Source of the DNA: Dastarcus helophoroides
Taxonomy: Eukaryota; Arthropoda; Insecta; Coleoptera; Bothrideridae
DNA length: 64,000 nucleotides
Direction of reading: 5' to 3'
Assembly (NCBI GenBank): GCA_028583605.1
Contig: CM053335.1
Span: forward strand, 10,174,053-10,238,052
Both the position numbers and the translations under genes were made by a program. The notes under the pieces were generated by a model. That model saw only the letters and a list, made by a program, of their open reading frames with translations, did not search any database and was not told the DNA's origin. The stretch's first letter is position 1; every line of letters begins with the position of its first letter. Positions 1 to 11,900 of the stretch are shown one piece after another.

Positions 1-3000
1 ATGTAGAAAACTTGACAATCACTTTAGAGTGTTCAGATAGGTTAAAAATAATTTGACATTTTGTAAAGAGCTTAAAAGTGATTTGACAATTTTTAGAAAA
101 CTAGAATATGATTTAATAAGTTTCAGCTAGCTTGTTTGACAATTTTGCTTGAGAACTCTCGAGGCTGAAACATTGATTAACCCTTCTAATATAAAAAGTC
201 CAAATTTTTGGTAATTGCCAACTTTTAAATAATATACAACAAAATAAATTTTATTGCTATCTAAACACTAGTTTATAAGTTGCAGAGACTTTAATAAAAA
301 TACTTTTGCTTTTTAAACGGTTTGGCCAGTTTTAATGGCTTAAAGATGATTTGACAATTTCCAGATGGCTAAAAGGTCTTTTGACAAGCCTCAGATGGTT
401 AAAAGCTGTTCTGACAAGCCTTAGCTAGCTTAATGGTAGCTTTACACTTTTTTGATAGTTTGAACCTAATTTTGTAATGTTTTCGTGTTTTGAATATGAT
501 TGGCAAATTTCATTATCTGACTAAATAATTTTTTAAAATTGCAACAGAAACATTGTCTCCTGAAACCAAGAAAGATTGAAAAACACAACAAAGGTTGCTC
601 TAACACGTTTCAATAGCCAAGCTATCATCTTCAGAGAGATAACCAAGGACCAGTCCGTTCCACGCAAAAAAAATTAAAAATCTTGACAACGAATTGGCGG
701 TCTTTAAATAATTGCAAAAAGTTACTTTGCCTCTTTACTATAGCGTCAATTAATAAATAATAACTCGATACCAGAAAGAAGATTTTTTCCCATTACTAGG
801 TCGCTAATTAATAAATAATTATGCGATACATATTTCACCTGATCAGTAATACCCTCGATAATGCCAGTTATGCCAGTGAAGTACGTATCGCGTATAATGC
901 TGATGTGGCAAAGACTAGGACTTAATCATACGCCACAATATTTAATTCAGTGTCCTAGTGAACCTCAAAATAGATTGATGACGATTTTAAGATTTCTTAA
1001 TTCTTCAGACAGTTTAGAAGTAATTTGACAGTCCTTCAAAATGATTTGTCAAACCTTACAGATAAATTAACAGTCTTTAGGTGACAAAATGATTTGCAAC
1101 TGTCTAGATAGCTTAAAGATTTTTAGATAACTTTAATCTTCAGAGAGTTTAGAAGTAATTTGACACTCTTCGGATACCTTCAAAATGATTTGACAAACCT
1201 CTGATAAATTGACAGTCTTTAAATGACACAGATAATTTGCAATTGTTTGGGTAGCTTAAAGATGATTTCACTATACTCAAATATATGACAATTATCAGCT
1301 AGCGTGAAAATGATTTAGTTATATTCAAAGCATAGGAAGATAATTTGACAATGTCAATATAACTTGAATGTGATTAAAAATATTCACATTAAAAATGACA
1401 AAATAATATCCAGAAAAATTGAAAATAATTTCATAATTTTCAAGAAACTGTGACTTGTTGTCAAACTTTATATTCGACTAACTAATTTTTAAAATCCTGA
1501 AAATGAATTGACAATCTTCAAAAAGTTATTTTGCCTATTTCGGATGACTTTGGTTAGTTTTAACATCTTTCAAGTAGCTTGAAAGTGATTTGACAATCGC
1601 CAGATGTCTTTAAGAAGATTTTAGTATAGCGCGAAAGTGATTTGACAATCTTCTGACAGTTTAAAAATATCAAAGAATTTTAAAAAACTTTACAATATTC
1701 AAACAGCTTAAAACAGATTTTATAGCCTTTACATAGCCTGAAGATGATTTGACAATATTGAGGTGACCTGAAGATGGCCTGTCAATGTTAGGATGACTTT
1801 GATTACTTTTGGAATTGTTCAAGTAACTTGAAAGTAATTTCACCATCCCCAGATGATTTTAAGACGATTTGAATAGCTTGAAAGTGATTTGACAACTGTA
1901 GATGGCTGCTCTAAAAAATATATATATTTTTAGAAATTACCAACTTTCAGACGATATACGTCAAAATTTCATTACAATCTAGGCACGAGTTATAGTGGTT
2001 TTAATGAGGATAGTTTTACTTTTAATTAAATATAATTTGGGCAATTTTTATGGCTTAAAAATAATTTGACAATCTTCAGATGGCTAGAGGGTGTTTTGAC
2101 AAGTTTCTTGTAGCTTGAAAATAACTTTACACTTTTTTGATAGCTTCAAGATAATTGTGTAATGTCCAAGTGTCTCTAATATGATTGTCAAACTTTATAT
2201 TTAACTAACCAATTTTTTAAATCTTGAAAATGAATTGACAATTTTCAAAAAGTTATTTTACCTATTTCGGATGACTTTAGTTAGTTTCAACATTGTTCAA
2301 CTAGCTTGAAAGTGATTTGACGGTCCCCAGATGGCTTTAACATGATTTTAGTATAGCGTAAAAGTAATTTGACAGCCTTCTGACAGTTTGACGATGTCAA
2401 AGAATTTTGAAAAACTTCGCTATCTTCAAATAGCTTGAAAATGATTTTACAGTCTTCGCATAACCTGAAGATGATTTGAGAATATTGAAGTTGCTTGAAG
2501 ATGGCCTGACAATGTTAAGATGACTTTGGTACCTTTTAAAATTGTTCAAATAAGTTAAAAGTGATTTGACAATCCCCAGATGACTTTAAGATGATATAAG
2601 TAGCTTGAAAGTAATTTGACAACTGTAGGTGGCTCCTCTAACAAAAAAATATATTTTTAGAAATTGTTAAATTTCAAATGATATACGTCAAAACTTCATT
2701 GCAATCTAGGCACGAGTTATAATGATTTTAATGAGAACACTTTTGCTTTTTCAACAACTAAATATGATTTAGATACTTTTAATGGCTTAAAAATGATTTG
2801 ACAATTTGCAGATGGCTAGAGGGTGTTTCGACAAGTTTCTTGTAGCATGAAGATAACTTTACACTATTTTAACAGCTTTAAGATAATTTCGTAATGTTCA
2901 GGTGTCTTGAATATCATTGTCAAACTTTATATTTGACTAACCAATTTTCAAAAACTTGAAAATGAATTGACAATTTTCAAAAAGTTATTTTGCCTATTTT

Positions 3001-3695
3001 GGATAGTTTGTTTAGTTTTAACATTGTTCAAGTAGCTTGAAAGTGATTTGACAATCCCCAGATAGCTTTAGGATGATTTTAGTATAGCGTAAAATTAATT
3101 TGACAGCCTTCTGACAGTTTCACAATATCAAAGAATTTTGAAAAACTTCACTATCTTCAAAAAATGATTTTACAGCCTTTGCATAGCCTAAAGATGATTT
3201 GACAATATTGAAATGACTTGAAGATGACCTGACGATGTTAAGATGACTTTGGTACCTTTTAAAATTGTTCAAATAACTTGAAAGTGATTTGACAATCCCC
3301 AGATGACTTTAGGATAATTTAAGTACCTTAAAAGTGATTGGACAACTATAGGTGGCTCCTCTAATAAAATAAATATATTTTTAGAAATTGTTAGCTTTTA
3401 AACGGTATACGTCAAAATTTCATTGCAATCTAGGCACGAGTTATAGTGGTTTTAATGAGAACACTTTTGCTTTTTCAACAATTAAATATGATTTAGACAC
3501 TTTTAATGGCTTAAAAATGATTTGACAATTTGCAGATGGCTAGAGGGTGTTTTGACCAGTTTCTTGCAGCATGAAGATAACTTAACACTTTTTTAACAGC
3601 TTAAAGGTAATTTCCTAATGTTCAGTTGTCTTGAATATGATTGTCAAACTTTATATTTGACTAACCAAATTTTAAAATCTTGAAAATGAATTGAC
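1..3695. repeat. Degenerate ~30-bp satellite with ~728-bp higher-order units
   Basis: Continuous variants of a roughly 30-bp unit (aaaagtgatttgacaatctt followed by cagatagctt). A landmark beginning tcaaactttatat recurs at 1461, 2188, 2920 and 3644, giving spacings of 727, 732 and 724 bp. Each interval repeats the same ordered series of divergent subunits, for example gttattttgcctatttcgg at about 1530 and 2250 and a close variant near 2985. This is a higher-order tandem array with three full units and a more divergent one upstream. No coding potential is visible. 675-1000 differs from the satellite and holds two copies of an aattaataaataat motif. Confidence 0.85.
545..674 (+). repeat. Palindromic retroposon, short internally deleted form
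   Basis: Member of the dispersed palindromic family (see 44521-44752). It has the 5' arm (ctgaaaccaagaaagatt, acacaacaaaggttgctc, cgtttcaatagccaagc, atcatcttcagagaga), then jumps directly to the 3' end (taaccaaggaccagtccg) and an A-run at 667-674. The second arm is missing. The copy at 15379-15513 has a closely similar arrangement. The 5' start is eroded and no clear target duplication is seen. Confidence 0.75.
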
Positions 3696-3707
3696 AATCT
3701 TTAAAAA

Positions 3708-3851
3708 TTTGGTGCAACGGACTGGTCCTTGGTTATCTTCAAAAATTAAAGTACAGAACTTGTCCCTTGAAACCAAGAAATATTTTAAAACACAACAAAG
3801 GTTGCTCTAACGCATTTCGGCAGCCAAGCTATCATCTTCAGAGACATACTG
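3708..3851 (-). repeat. Palindromic retroposon, partial copy with target-site duplication
   Basis: Reads on the plus strand from tttggtgcaacggactgg through ccttggttatcttcaaaaa and the arm to cagagacatactg. Compared with the satellite unit it interrupts, the insertion is clean: aatctttaaaaa (3696-3707) and aatcttcaaaaa (3852-3863) flank it, a 12-bp duplication with one mismatch. The A-tail end is on the left, so the copy lies on the minus strand. Only one arm is present. Confidence 0.75.
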
Positions 3852-3863
3852 AATCTTCAAAAA

Positions 3864-4525
3864 GTTATTTTGTCTATTTACTAGATTGGCAATTAGTAAA
3901 TACTTACGCAATTCGAAGAAGATTCTTTCCTTTACCATATTGCCAATTAATAAATAATTACACGATACAATTTTACCAGATGCCAGTTCTGCTGCTAAAA
4001 TAAGTATTACACAATCTTTAGTGCTTCACCCTCAAATGGATTCATAACGATGCGACCATTTTCAAACAGTTGAAAAGTAACTTGACAATTTTTGGATACT
4101 TTCAAAATGATTTGACAAACTTTGCGGTTAAATTAACAGTCTTGAGATGCAAAGATGATTTACAATTATTTAGATGGCTTAAAGATGGTTACACAATACT
4201 CAAATATGACTTGACAATCGTTACCTAGCTTGAATATTTTTTTTAAGTTTCATGCATTGGAAGGTGATTTGATAATGTCAATATAACTTGAATGTAATTG
4301 AAAATACTCGCATTAAAATTAACGAAAGAATATTCAGAAAGCTTGAAAATGATTTGACAATGTCCATGTGGTTTAAATATAATTGAACATTTAAAGATTT
4401 TCAGGTAACTTAAAAATTACAAAATAATATTCAGGTAACTTAAAAATGTGTCAGGCCAGACAGTATTGCGATAGCTTGAAGATGACCTAACACAATTTAA
4501 ATAACTTAAGTATCATTATCTTTAG
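3864..4525. repeat. Satellite block duplicating ~700-1420
   Basis: Continues the 30-bp satellite. 3870-4345 matches roughly 710-1420 in order: the motif aattaataaataatta, a variant of aaattaacagtctt, and atgtcaatataacttgaatg (1351 and 4275, 2924 bp apart). The upstream copy carries an extra internal duplication of about 130 bp. No gene is seen. Confidence 0.7.
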
Positions 4526-5265
4526 GCTGTCTAAAGATTGTCAAATCACTTTTAGGAAATATGAAGATTGTCAGATCACTTTTAGACCATCTGAAGATTA
4601 CCAAATCGTCTTCAAGTAATCTGAGAATTCTAAAATCACTTTCAAGCTACCTAAGTGATAGGAAATGATAGTTAATTTTAATGCAACGGACTGGTTCTTG
4701 GTTATCTTCAAAAATTGAAATACACTGAAACCAAGAAAGATTAAAAAACACAACAAAGGTTGCTCTAACGCGTTTCAATAGCGAAGCTATCATCTTCAAA
4801 GGGATACTAATACTAAAATTAATTGTTATATACTAAGAATATTCACTTCGTGCCTGATCGACCGCATCCGAACGCGCATGAGCATCTAATTATACACGCC
4901 GTAGTGTCACAATTCCTTATCTAGCAACCTTAACTATTTCTATCAGAGATGAATGGCCTAAAGGCCCAACGCAACCATTCATAAAGTTGTCTCCAGTCTA
5001 TCTATCGAAACGCGTTAGAGCAACCTTTGTTGTGTTTTTTAATCTTTCTTGGTTTCAGTGTTTCAATTTTTGAAGATAACCAAGAACCAGTTCGTTGCAC
5101 CAAAATTAACTATCATTTCCTATCACTTAAGTACCTTGAAAGTGATTTTAGAATCCTCAGATCACTTGAAGACGATTTGGCAATCTTCAGATAGTCTAAA
5201 AGTAATTTGACAATTTTCAGGTAGTATAAAAGTGATTTGACAATCTGCAGATTGCCTAAAAGTGA
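4525..5265. repeat. Large inverted repeat centred on a palindromic retroposon
   Basis: Arms about 4525-4810 and 5003-5265. Outside the retroposon (4683-5101) the flanking satellite is also inverted. The left flank reads ccaaatcgtcttcaagtaat, tctaaaatcactttcaagct, aagtgataggaaatgatagt. The right flank reads the reverse complement: actatcatttcctatcactt, ttgaaagtgattttagaa, cacttgaagacgatttgg. Satellite on either side of the structure is in the plus orientation, so the inverted patch 4527-4682 is a local event. The spacer at 4811-5002 is not palindromic. Confidence 0.85.
4683..5101. repeat. Palindromic retroposon, long form with internal body
   Basis: Both arms plus a body of about 190 bp between them (attcacttcgtgcctgatcg, ctaattatacacgccgtagt, cagagatgaatggcctaaag). 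The same body occurs in reverse at 7906-8192, so it belongs to the family and is not captured host DNA. Both arms lack the same segment: gaaatacactgaaacc on the left and ggtttcagtgtttcaa on the right replace the usual stretch containing cttgtcccc. A shared private deletion in both arms implies one arm was copied from the other, or conversion between them. Confidence 0.85.
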
Positions 5266-5830
5266 TTTGACAATCTTTAGGGGGGCAAAAAGTGATTTGA
5301 CAATCTTTAGATAGCCTAAAAGTGATTTGACAAAATTCAGATAGCTTGAGATGACTCCCTCAAATCACTAAACAATGATTTGATGATGTTCAGGTTGTTT
5401 AAATTTGTTTGACAATATTTAGATGGCTTAAGGTTCTTTGGTTAGTATTACACAGAAAACTTCAAAATTAATTAACAATCTAAAAGTGATTTGACAACCT
5501 TCATTTAGCTAATATAGCTTGAAGATAATTTTACAGTCTTCCTGAAACTTGAGATGACCTGACACTTTTCAGATGACTTGAAGGTGATTTAACACTCTTC
5601 GAATAGCTTGACAGTGATTTGACAATCTTTGGACACCTCCATGACTTGGAAATCTTCAGCTAGCTTGAACATTACCCGACAATTTTCATATCATCTGAAA
5701 ATATTTTGACCAAGTATGGATATCTGGAAGGTAATTTGACTTTAATCAGATAATTTGAAAGTGGTTAGAATATCGTTGAACATAACTTGGGGATCTGTAA
5801 ATAGCTTGAAAGGGAACATACTCGAAGTTT
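5102..5830. repeat. 30-bp satellite, plus orientation
   Basis: Well-conserved short-period copies at 5190-5340 (aaaagtgatttgacaatctt repeated with cag or tag linkers), decaying towards 5830. No coding potential. Confidence 0.8.
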
Positions 5831-6021
5831 TTAATTGAAATCAATTTTTTCTCAATTTAAATGTTTATCCAAATTTTTGATTTCTTTTGATTTTTAGTTT
5901 AAATTTGATTTTCAGTTTAAATTTGATTTTTTCAAAATTTCTACTTTAAGGTCGATATATTGACATCTTTCAAAATTTTTGCCCATCTTTAAAAAGTTTG
6001 AATCCTTAATTCAAATTTAGA
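5831..6021. other. AT-rich spacer
   Basis: AT-rich sequence with a short direct repeat (gatttttagtttaaatttga, gattttcagtttaaatttga). No feature recognised. Confidence 0.4.
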
Positions 6022-6430
6022 GACGAATAGGTTTTGAACATTTATCAAATTTGGAGTTTGGAAACCAAAGATTAATTTTGATCTTAGTAGATCTCGTCAG
6101 TTTGGTATATTCAACTAGAATGCTAACAAATGTTTCGGCAAGTGATATATAGAATGAATCAACAGAAATGTCTTTCGCATGACTGCTAAGTACCGCCACC
6201 TATTGCTTCATAGAAAAACTGTGGACAACTCCAAGTGTCGTATGCCAGTAGAATGCAACCTAGCCTGCAGTGTGTAGCCCTCTAAGCGTGCATAGTGGAC
6301 CATAGGTAACCGAACTACCAACAGTTGAACCACAAATGCTTAGCAAAGCGTTTGCTCTCTAGGAAGATCCCAGAAGACTAGATTCTTATGCACTAGGTTT
6401 AAACATTTATCAGATTTGGAGTTTGGGTCC
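6022..6430. mobile_element. Fragments of the 284-bp foldback MITE family
   Basis: 6022-6165 matches one arm of the MITE at 38904-39187: aggttttgaacatttatcaa, gagtttggaaacca, agatctcgtcagtttggtat, aatgctaacaaatgtttcgg. A second short match in the same direction lies at 6392-6430 (aggtttaaacatttatcaga, tttggagtttgg). The 220 bp between them have no match in the window. This may be a decayed longer relative or two solo arms. Confidence 0.65.
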
Positions 6431-7785
6431 TAAACATTTGCTTGTAATTTCGCAATTAGAATCTCTTCTCACAAATTTGACCCTTTTTTATAAACCATGA
6501 TTTGAAAATTATTGCTTTTGAATTTTTCTTAAACTTGGGTTCTTTTCTCGTATTTTCATTGCAGGGTTTCATATTGACTTTGAATTTGTTTCGAAAATTT
6601 TTATTTTAGAAATTGTTCATTCCGATTATATTTTGATACTGTTGTTACGTTTTCTTGGTTAACTTTGAACAGAATCCTAATTTTATATTTAAAGAAACGC
6701 GTAATTCTAATTCGTTGTTCCAATTAGTAACGATTTAAAACCAGCTGCGTAATAAGTAGAAACTCTTTAAGACAATTCGGAGAAACAACAACTTCGTGAA
6801 ATCTAAACAACAAAGGCGGAGGTGCTCGAAAATCGTCAGAGGATGTGCTTAGTAATTAACTTCGTTAAACATATTTACACGCAAATCAATGTACTGACGC
6901 AAGCAATTATAACACAAAGGAACTTTACCCGAGGGTGTATGAACAGAAGCGTTGATTGCGACAAGAGCGCCATAACATTGTCACTTATAATCAGAGCGAG
7001 GGGTTGGTAAGGTGCGAAACTCATTTAAAACAGTGCCAAGGGAATCTAAATTTGTAGAATTCCTTAATCGTTACAAAGTCATATTTCGAATAATTTTACG
7101 ACTGAAGCTAATCAAAGACAGAAATTTACTAAATATAACGTTGCAAAGAACAATATTGTTGAAAACAGTTGGGAAAGAAATTCTCAAATACCAAAACTTG
7201 GGTCCATGGCACAGCTGTTGCGATAAGACTGAAAGAGACTCCTTAACCTACGCCATCGTGTCCCTTCCTTCTAGATGGAAAACCGTGAGACTTCTCAACC
7301 TCCACATTAGCATAGCCTCGGGATTTCCAAGTAGACATTCCGGGTACAATAAAATTGAAGACATATCTAAACACACGAAGGCTCTAAGAGCGACGAAACC
7401 ACGATTGTAATCCACACAGATACGAGTTAAACACGTATTCGCATCTTTGATGGTGTGCGGCTCCGTTGGTTGTAGGAGCACCGTTCCTAACTAACCCGAA
7501 TAATTTAGGCTATCCTAGGGCGGAAAAACAGTAGCACTAACTACAAAGCAAAAGTCATTCATGTGGCAAACGCCACGTCATTACCACAAAAAAATCGTCG
7601 AACGTTTGTCTCTCGCTCAATCGGAGATGACTCGATCTTTAACCAAACCACTAAAATTCAACTGCCGGTTGTCAAATTCAAGCCACTGCGGCTGCTGACA
7701 TTTTATTAGCGACCTTTGAAATGTAACATCTCCCAAAAAAATTATTTTTTGTTTCGGGCGTACCAACTTACGATTTACAAAACTC
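6431..7785. other. Lower-copy DNA without a recognised gene
   Basis: Less AT-rich than its surroundings and without satellite structure. Short open frames exist on both strands (for example 6822-7010 and 7012-7410 plus, 7248-7481 minus), but none has a recognisable domain. The two longest overlap antiparallel and splice signals do not connect them convincingly. No RNA gene was recognised. Confidence 0.4.
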
Positions 7786-7789
7786 CTTT

Positions 7790-8236
7790 CATTGGACTGA
7801 TTCTTTGGTCCAATTTTGACTTAATGCTTCATTAAATAAAATGCATCTGCAACGCAAGAGCATTCATTGGGCTGATTCTTTGTATCAATTTTTACTTAAT
7901 GCTTCTTTTTTTATAAATGCGCTGGGCCTTTAGGCCATTCATCTCTGTTAAAAAGAGTTAAGGTTGATAAATAAGGAATTGTGACACTACGACGTGTATA
8001 ATTAGATGCGCATGCGCGCTCGGATGGGGTCGATGGTACGAAGTGAATATTCTCAGTATACAAGGGTTAATTTTAGGATTAAGTGTTAGTATCTCTCTGA
8101 AGATGATAGCTTGGCTGACGAAACGCGTTAAGAGTAACCTTTGTTGTGTTTTTTAATCTTTCTTGGTTTCAGAGAACAAGATTTGTATTTCAACTTAATG
8201 CTTCATTAAATTAAACCCATCTGCAACGCAAGAGCA
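7790..8236. repeat. 75-bp tandem repeat interrupted by a retroposon
   Basis: Unit one begins cattggactgattctttgg at 7790, unit two cattgggctgattctttg at 7865, a period of 75 bp. The units end atctgcaacgcaagagcat. Unit two is split by the insertion at 7906-8192 and resumes at 8193 with acttaatgcttcattaaa through atctgcaacgcaagagcat near 8236. Confidence 0.8.
7906..8192 (-). repeat. Palindromic retroposon, body-terminated form with A-tail and 12-bp target duplication
   Basis: Perfect 12-bp direct repeats acttaatgcttc flank it (7894-7905, 8193-8204) inside a tandem repeat whose intact unit is known, so the boundaries are firm. On the minus strand it begins tgaaatacaaatc, carries one arm (accaagaaagattaaaaaac, acgcgtttcgtcagccaagc), then the body seen at 4811-5000, and ends ggcctaaaggcccagcgca followed by an A-run (T7 at 7906-7912). 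The second arm is absent. This form has a different 3' end from copies ending ggaccagtccgttccacc. Confidence 0.88.
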
Positions 8237-8936
8237 TATAAATGAAGAAAAAATATTTAACTTCAAAAGTTGTCGGGATGTTATTACATTTAAATCAGCA
8301 GCAAATTCAACCGACGCTTTCCCTAAATGACCCAACGAAAGGGCGTAATCGGATTTTCCCTGTTCGCTACATTAAGCAGACAATGCTTTTAACACTAACA
8401 AAGCAAATAATGCAGTTTGGGGTAATAGATAACTCGAGAAGTGAGCCAGGTATAATACCGATGGGGAAAACAGACGGACAGCCGGGAAAGTCAACATTCG
8501 AGCGTCAGCCTCATTTATTTGAAATGGAACAGAGAGAAGGGTGTTACTGACAAGAGAAACGTCTCAAAACGTTAGCGGCATCATTAACTTTCATTTCGAA
8601 ACCATTCCGATTGAATAGCGCCTTCTTTATCGCTTTGACCAGCCGGTTTATCAATATCCGGCATTGTAACATTTAATTGGAAACCTCCCAACTTTTCCAT
8701 TTCATAAATCCACTGATTCAATTTTGCCAACAAGACGACGAACGGAGCGCTCTCTACAACAAAAGAGTCGATTTCTGGGCTCGAGAAGTTTTGGGGATGC
8801 GCCTTCCGGGAATGTTCCAGAGCGCGTCCGGTGTCGACCTTTGAAAGAACAAAGAATCGAAGCTGTAATGAAACTAAAATGTTATAAAATTCGTAAAATT
8901 TTGACAATTGTAATTTCGAATTGTTTCCCATAGTTT
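8237..8936. other. GC-richer block with unidentified open frames
   Basis: Base composition is clearly higher in GC than both neighbours. A plus-strand frame of 102 codons (8242-8550) and a minus-strand frame of 115 codons (8584-8931) are open. I recognise no domain in either, and neither has convincing splice or start context. The block ends abruptly where the 10-bp satellite begins. It could be conserved non-coding sequence, an exon remnant or part of an unknown element. Confidence 0.35.
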
Positions 8937-11900
8937 CTAGTTTTATAGTTTCATGGTTTCATGAATTTACGATTTCATGGCTTTATGGTTTTACGGTTTT
9001 ATAGATTCATCACTTCGTAGTTTCATGGTTTTATAGTTTCATGGCTTCATGGTTTTATTGGTTTATAGTTTTGAAGCTTCATGATTTTATGATTTTATAA
9101 TTTCACATTTATTTAGTTTTACAGCTTCATAGTTTTATAGTTTTTGAGTTTCATAGTTTTATGGTTTCATAGTTTTATGGTTTCATAGTTTTATAGTTTC
9201 ATAATTTCGTGGCTTCATGGTTTCATAGTTTAGTGATTCCACAGTTTCGTGACTTCCTGGTTTTATGATTTTATAGTTTCGTAGTTTCACAGTTTCATAG
9301 TGTTATAGTTTCATGGTTTCTTAGTTTAGTGGTTTCATAGATTTATGGTTTTATGGCTTCAGAGTTTTATAGTTTCATATTTTCATAATTTTATAGTTTT
9401 ATGGTTTTAAAGTTTTGTAGTTCCATAATTTCATGTTTTCATAGCTTCGTGGCTTCGTGGCTTCGTGGCTTTATGGTTTCATAATTTCGTGACTTCTTGG
9501 TTTTATGATTTTATAGTTTCTTAGTTTCAGAGTTTCATAGTTTCATGGTTTCTTAGTTTCGTGGTTGCATAGATTTATGGTTTCATGGCTTCATAGTTTT
9601 ATAGTTTTCTATTTCCATTATTTTATAGTTTTATGGTTTTTATAGTTTTGTAGTTCCAAAATTTCATAATTTCATGTTTACATAGCTTCATGGCTTGCTG
9701 GTTTTATGGTTTCATAGTTTCATAAATTTATGATTTTATAGTTTCATAGCTTCTTAGTTTCACAGTTTCATAGTGTTATAGTTTCATAGTTTTAGAGTTT
9801 CGTGGTTTCATAGATTTATGGTTTCGTGATTTCGTAGTTTTATAGTTTCATAATTTCATGGCTTTATGGTTTCATAGTTTAGTAGTGTTACAGTTTCGGG
9901 ACTATATAGTTTTATGATTGGATAGTTTCATAGTTTCTTAGTTCACAGTTTCATAGTGTTACAGTTTCTAGGTTTTGTGGTTTATGGTTTCATGGTTACA
10001 TAACTTTATAGTTTCATATTTTTATAATTTTATGGTTTTATAATTTCATGGCTTCATGATTTTATCGTTTCATAGTTTTGAGACTTCATGGTTTTATGAT
10101 TTATAGTTTCACAGTTTCATAGGGTTAAAGTTTCATGGTATTGTAGTTTCTTGGTTTCGTGGTTTCATAGTTTTCATAGTTTAGTAATTTCACAATTTTG
10201 TGACTTCATGGTTTTCTGATTTTATAGTTTCTTAGTTTCACAGTTTCAAAATGGTATAGTTTCTTGGTTTAATAGTTTTGTGGTTTCATAAATTAATGAT
10301 TTCGTGGTTTCATAGTTTTATAGTTTTATAACTTCGTTCTTCATGGTTTCACAGTTAAATGGTTTCACAGTTTCGTGACTTCATCGTTTTATAGTTTCGC
10401 GGCGGTTCTCCAGTTTAGATAGTTTTTGTTATTTACTATTTCATCTGATTCTTTATAGTTTCATTTTACAGTTTACATGGTTAGTTTCATGGTTTCATCG
10501 TCATAAATATGTTTCGTGGTTCATAGTTTTATAATTTCGTGTTCATGTTTTATATTAAATGGTTTCAAAGTTTCGTAGTTCATAGTTTTACAGTTCTCAT
10601 CATTGTTATAGTTTCCATGTTTCCATAGTTTTTGGTTTTTAGAATTTATTTATAGGAGTTTATGGTTTCAAATTTATAGTTTTTAATTTATGGTTAGTTT
10701 CATAATTTTTATAATTCATTTCGTTTCCATGGCTTCATATGGTTTTATGTTTTCATATTTAGTTTCGTAATTTATTCATGGTTTATAGTTTTATAGTTTC
10801 ATAGTTTCAAGTTTCATAATTTAGGTTTCATAGTTTTTGTTTTATGGTTTTATAGTTTAGGGGTTTCATAAATTTAAAGTTTTGTGGTTTCATAAATTTA
10901 TAGTTTCATAATTTTATGGCTTTAGAGTTTTGTGACTCCAGGGTTTTATAATTTTATAGTTTCATCATTTCTAAGTTTCACAGTTTTATAGTGTTATAGG
11001 TTCAAGGTTTCATAGTTTCGTGGTTTTATAGATTTATGGTTTTATGGTTTCTAAGATTTTAGTTATAGTTTTTGGTTTCATAGTTTTTAGTTTCATAGTT
11101 TCATGGTTCATGATTTCATAGTTTAGTTTTATGTTTCATAGTTTTCTTAGTTTACATTTCATAGTTACATTTCTTAGTTTAAGGGTTTCATCATTTTGTT
11201 TTCATAGATTTATGTTTCAATTTGTAGTTTTATAGTTCATATTTCATGTTGTTTCATAGTTTTATGGTTTTCATAGTTTTGAGTTTCATGTTTCATGGCT
11301 TTATAGGTTTCATATTTGTAATTTATAGTTTTATGATTTTATAGTTTCTTAGTTTCATGATATTAAAGTATTGTGGTTTCGTGATTTCATAGTTTTATGG
11401 TTTGGTGGTTTTATAGTTTCATGACTTCATAGTTTTATGTTTCATGTTCATGTTCATAGTTTCGATAGTTTCATAGTTTTGTAATTCAGCTTGGTATTAT
11501 GTTGTTCATAATTCCTGGTTTCAATATTTATTGTTTTTATAAGTTTTGATAGTTTCATAGTTTTATAAGTTCTCGGCTTCATAGATTTATGTTTCGTAAT
11601 TTCGATATTTTTGAGTTTCTGCTATGTTTTATGTTCATGTTTTCACGTTAAGTGTTTCTAGTTTTTTTGATTTATGGGTTTATGATTTTATAGTTTTTTT
11701 CATAGTTTCATGATTTCATAGTTTCATTGTTTCATAATTTCATGACCTCATAATTCATAGTTTTGTGGTTTCATAGTTTTGTAGTTTCGTGGTTTCATGT
11801 TGTTATAGTTCCATGGTTTCAAAGTTTTATAGTTTCATAGTTTTATAGTTTCATAGTCTTACAGTCTTATTGTCTCATAGCCTCATAGCCTCATAGTCTC

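Noticed and set aside
1..5830. Regular ~30-bp repeat spacing resembling a CRISPR array
   Set aside because: There are no constant repeats with unique spacers: whole units are diverged copies of each other, and the context is animal DNA.
7906..8192. tRNA-like or other structured RNA gene in the retroposon body
   Set aside because: No convincing A/B box pair or cloverleaf could be drawn; only loose B-box-like matches.
8242..8931. Two adjacent frames of 102 and 115 codons that might be a gene
   Set aside because: Opposite strands, no known domain and no supporting signals; described as a GC-richer block only.
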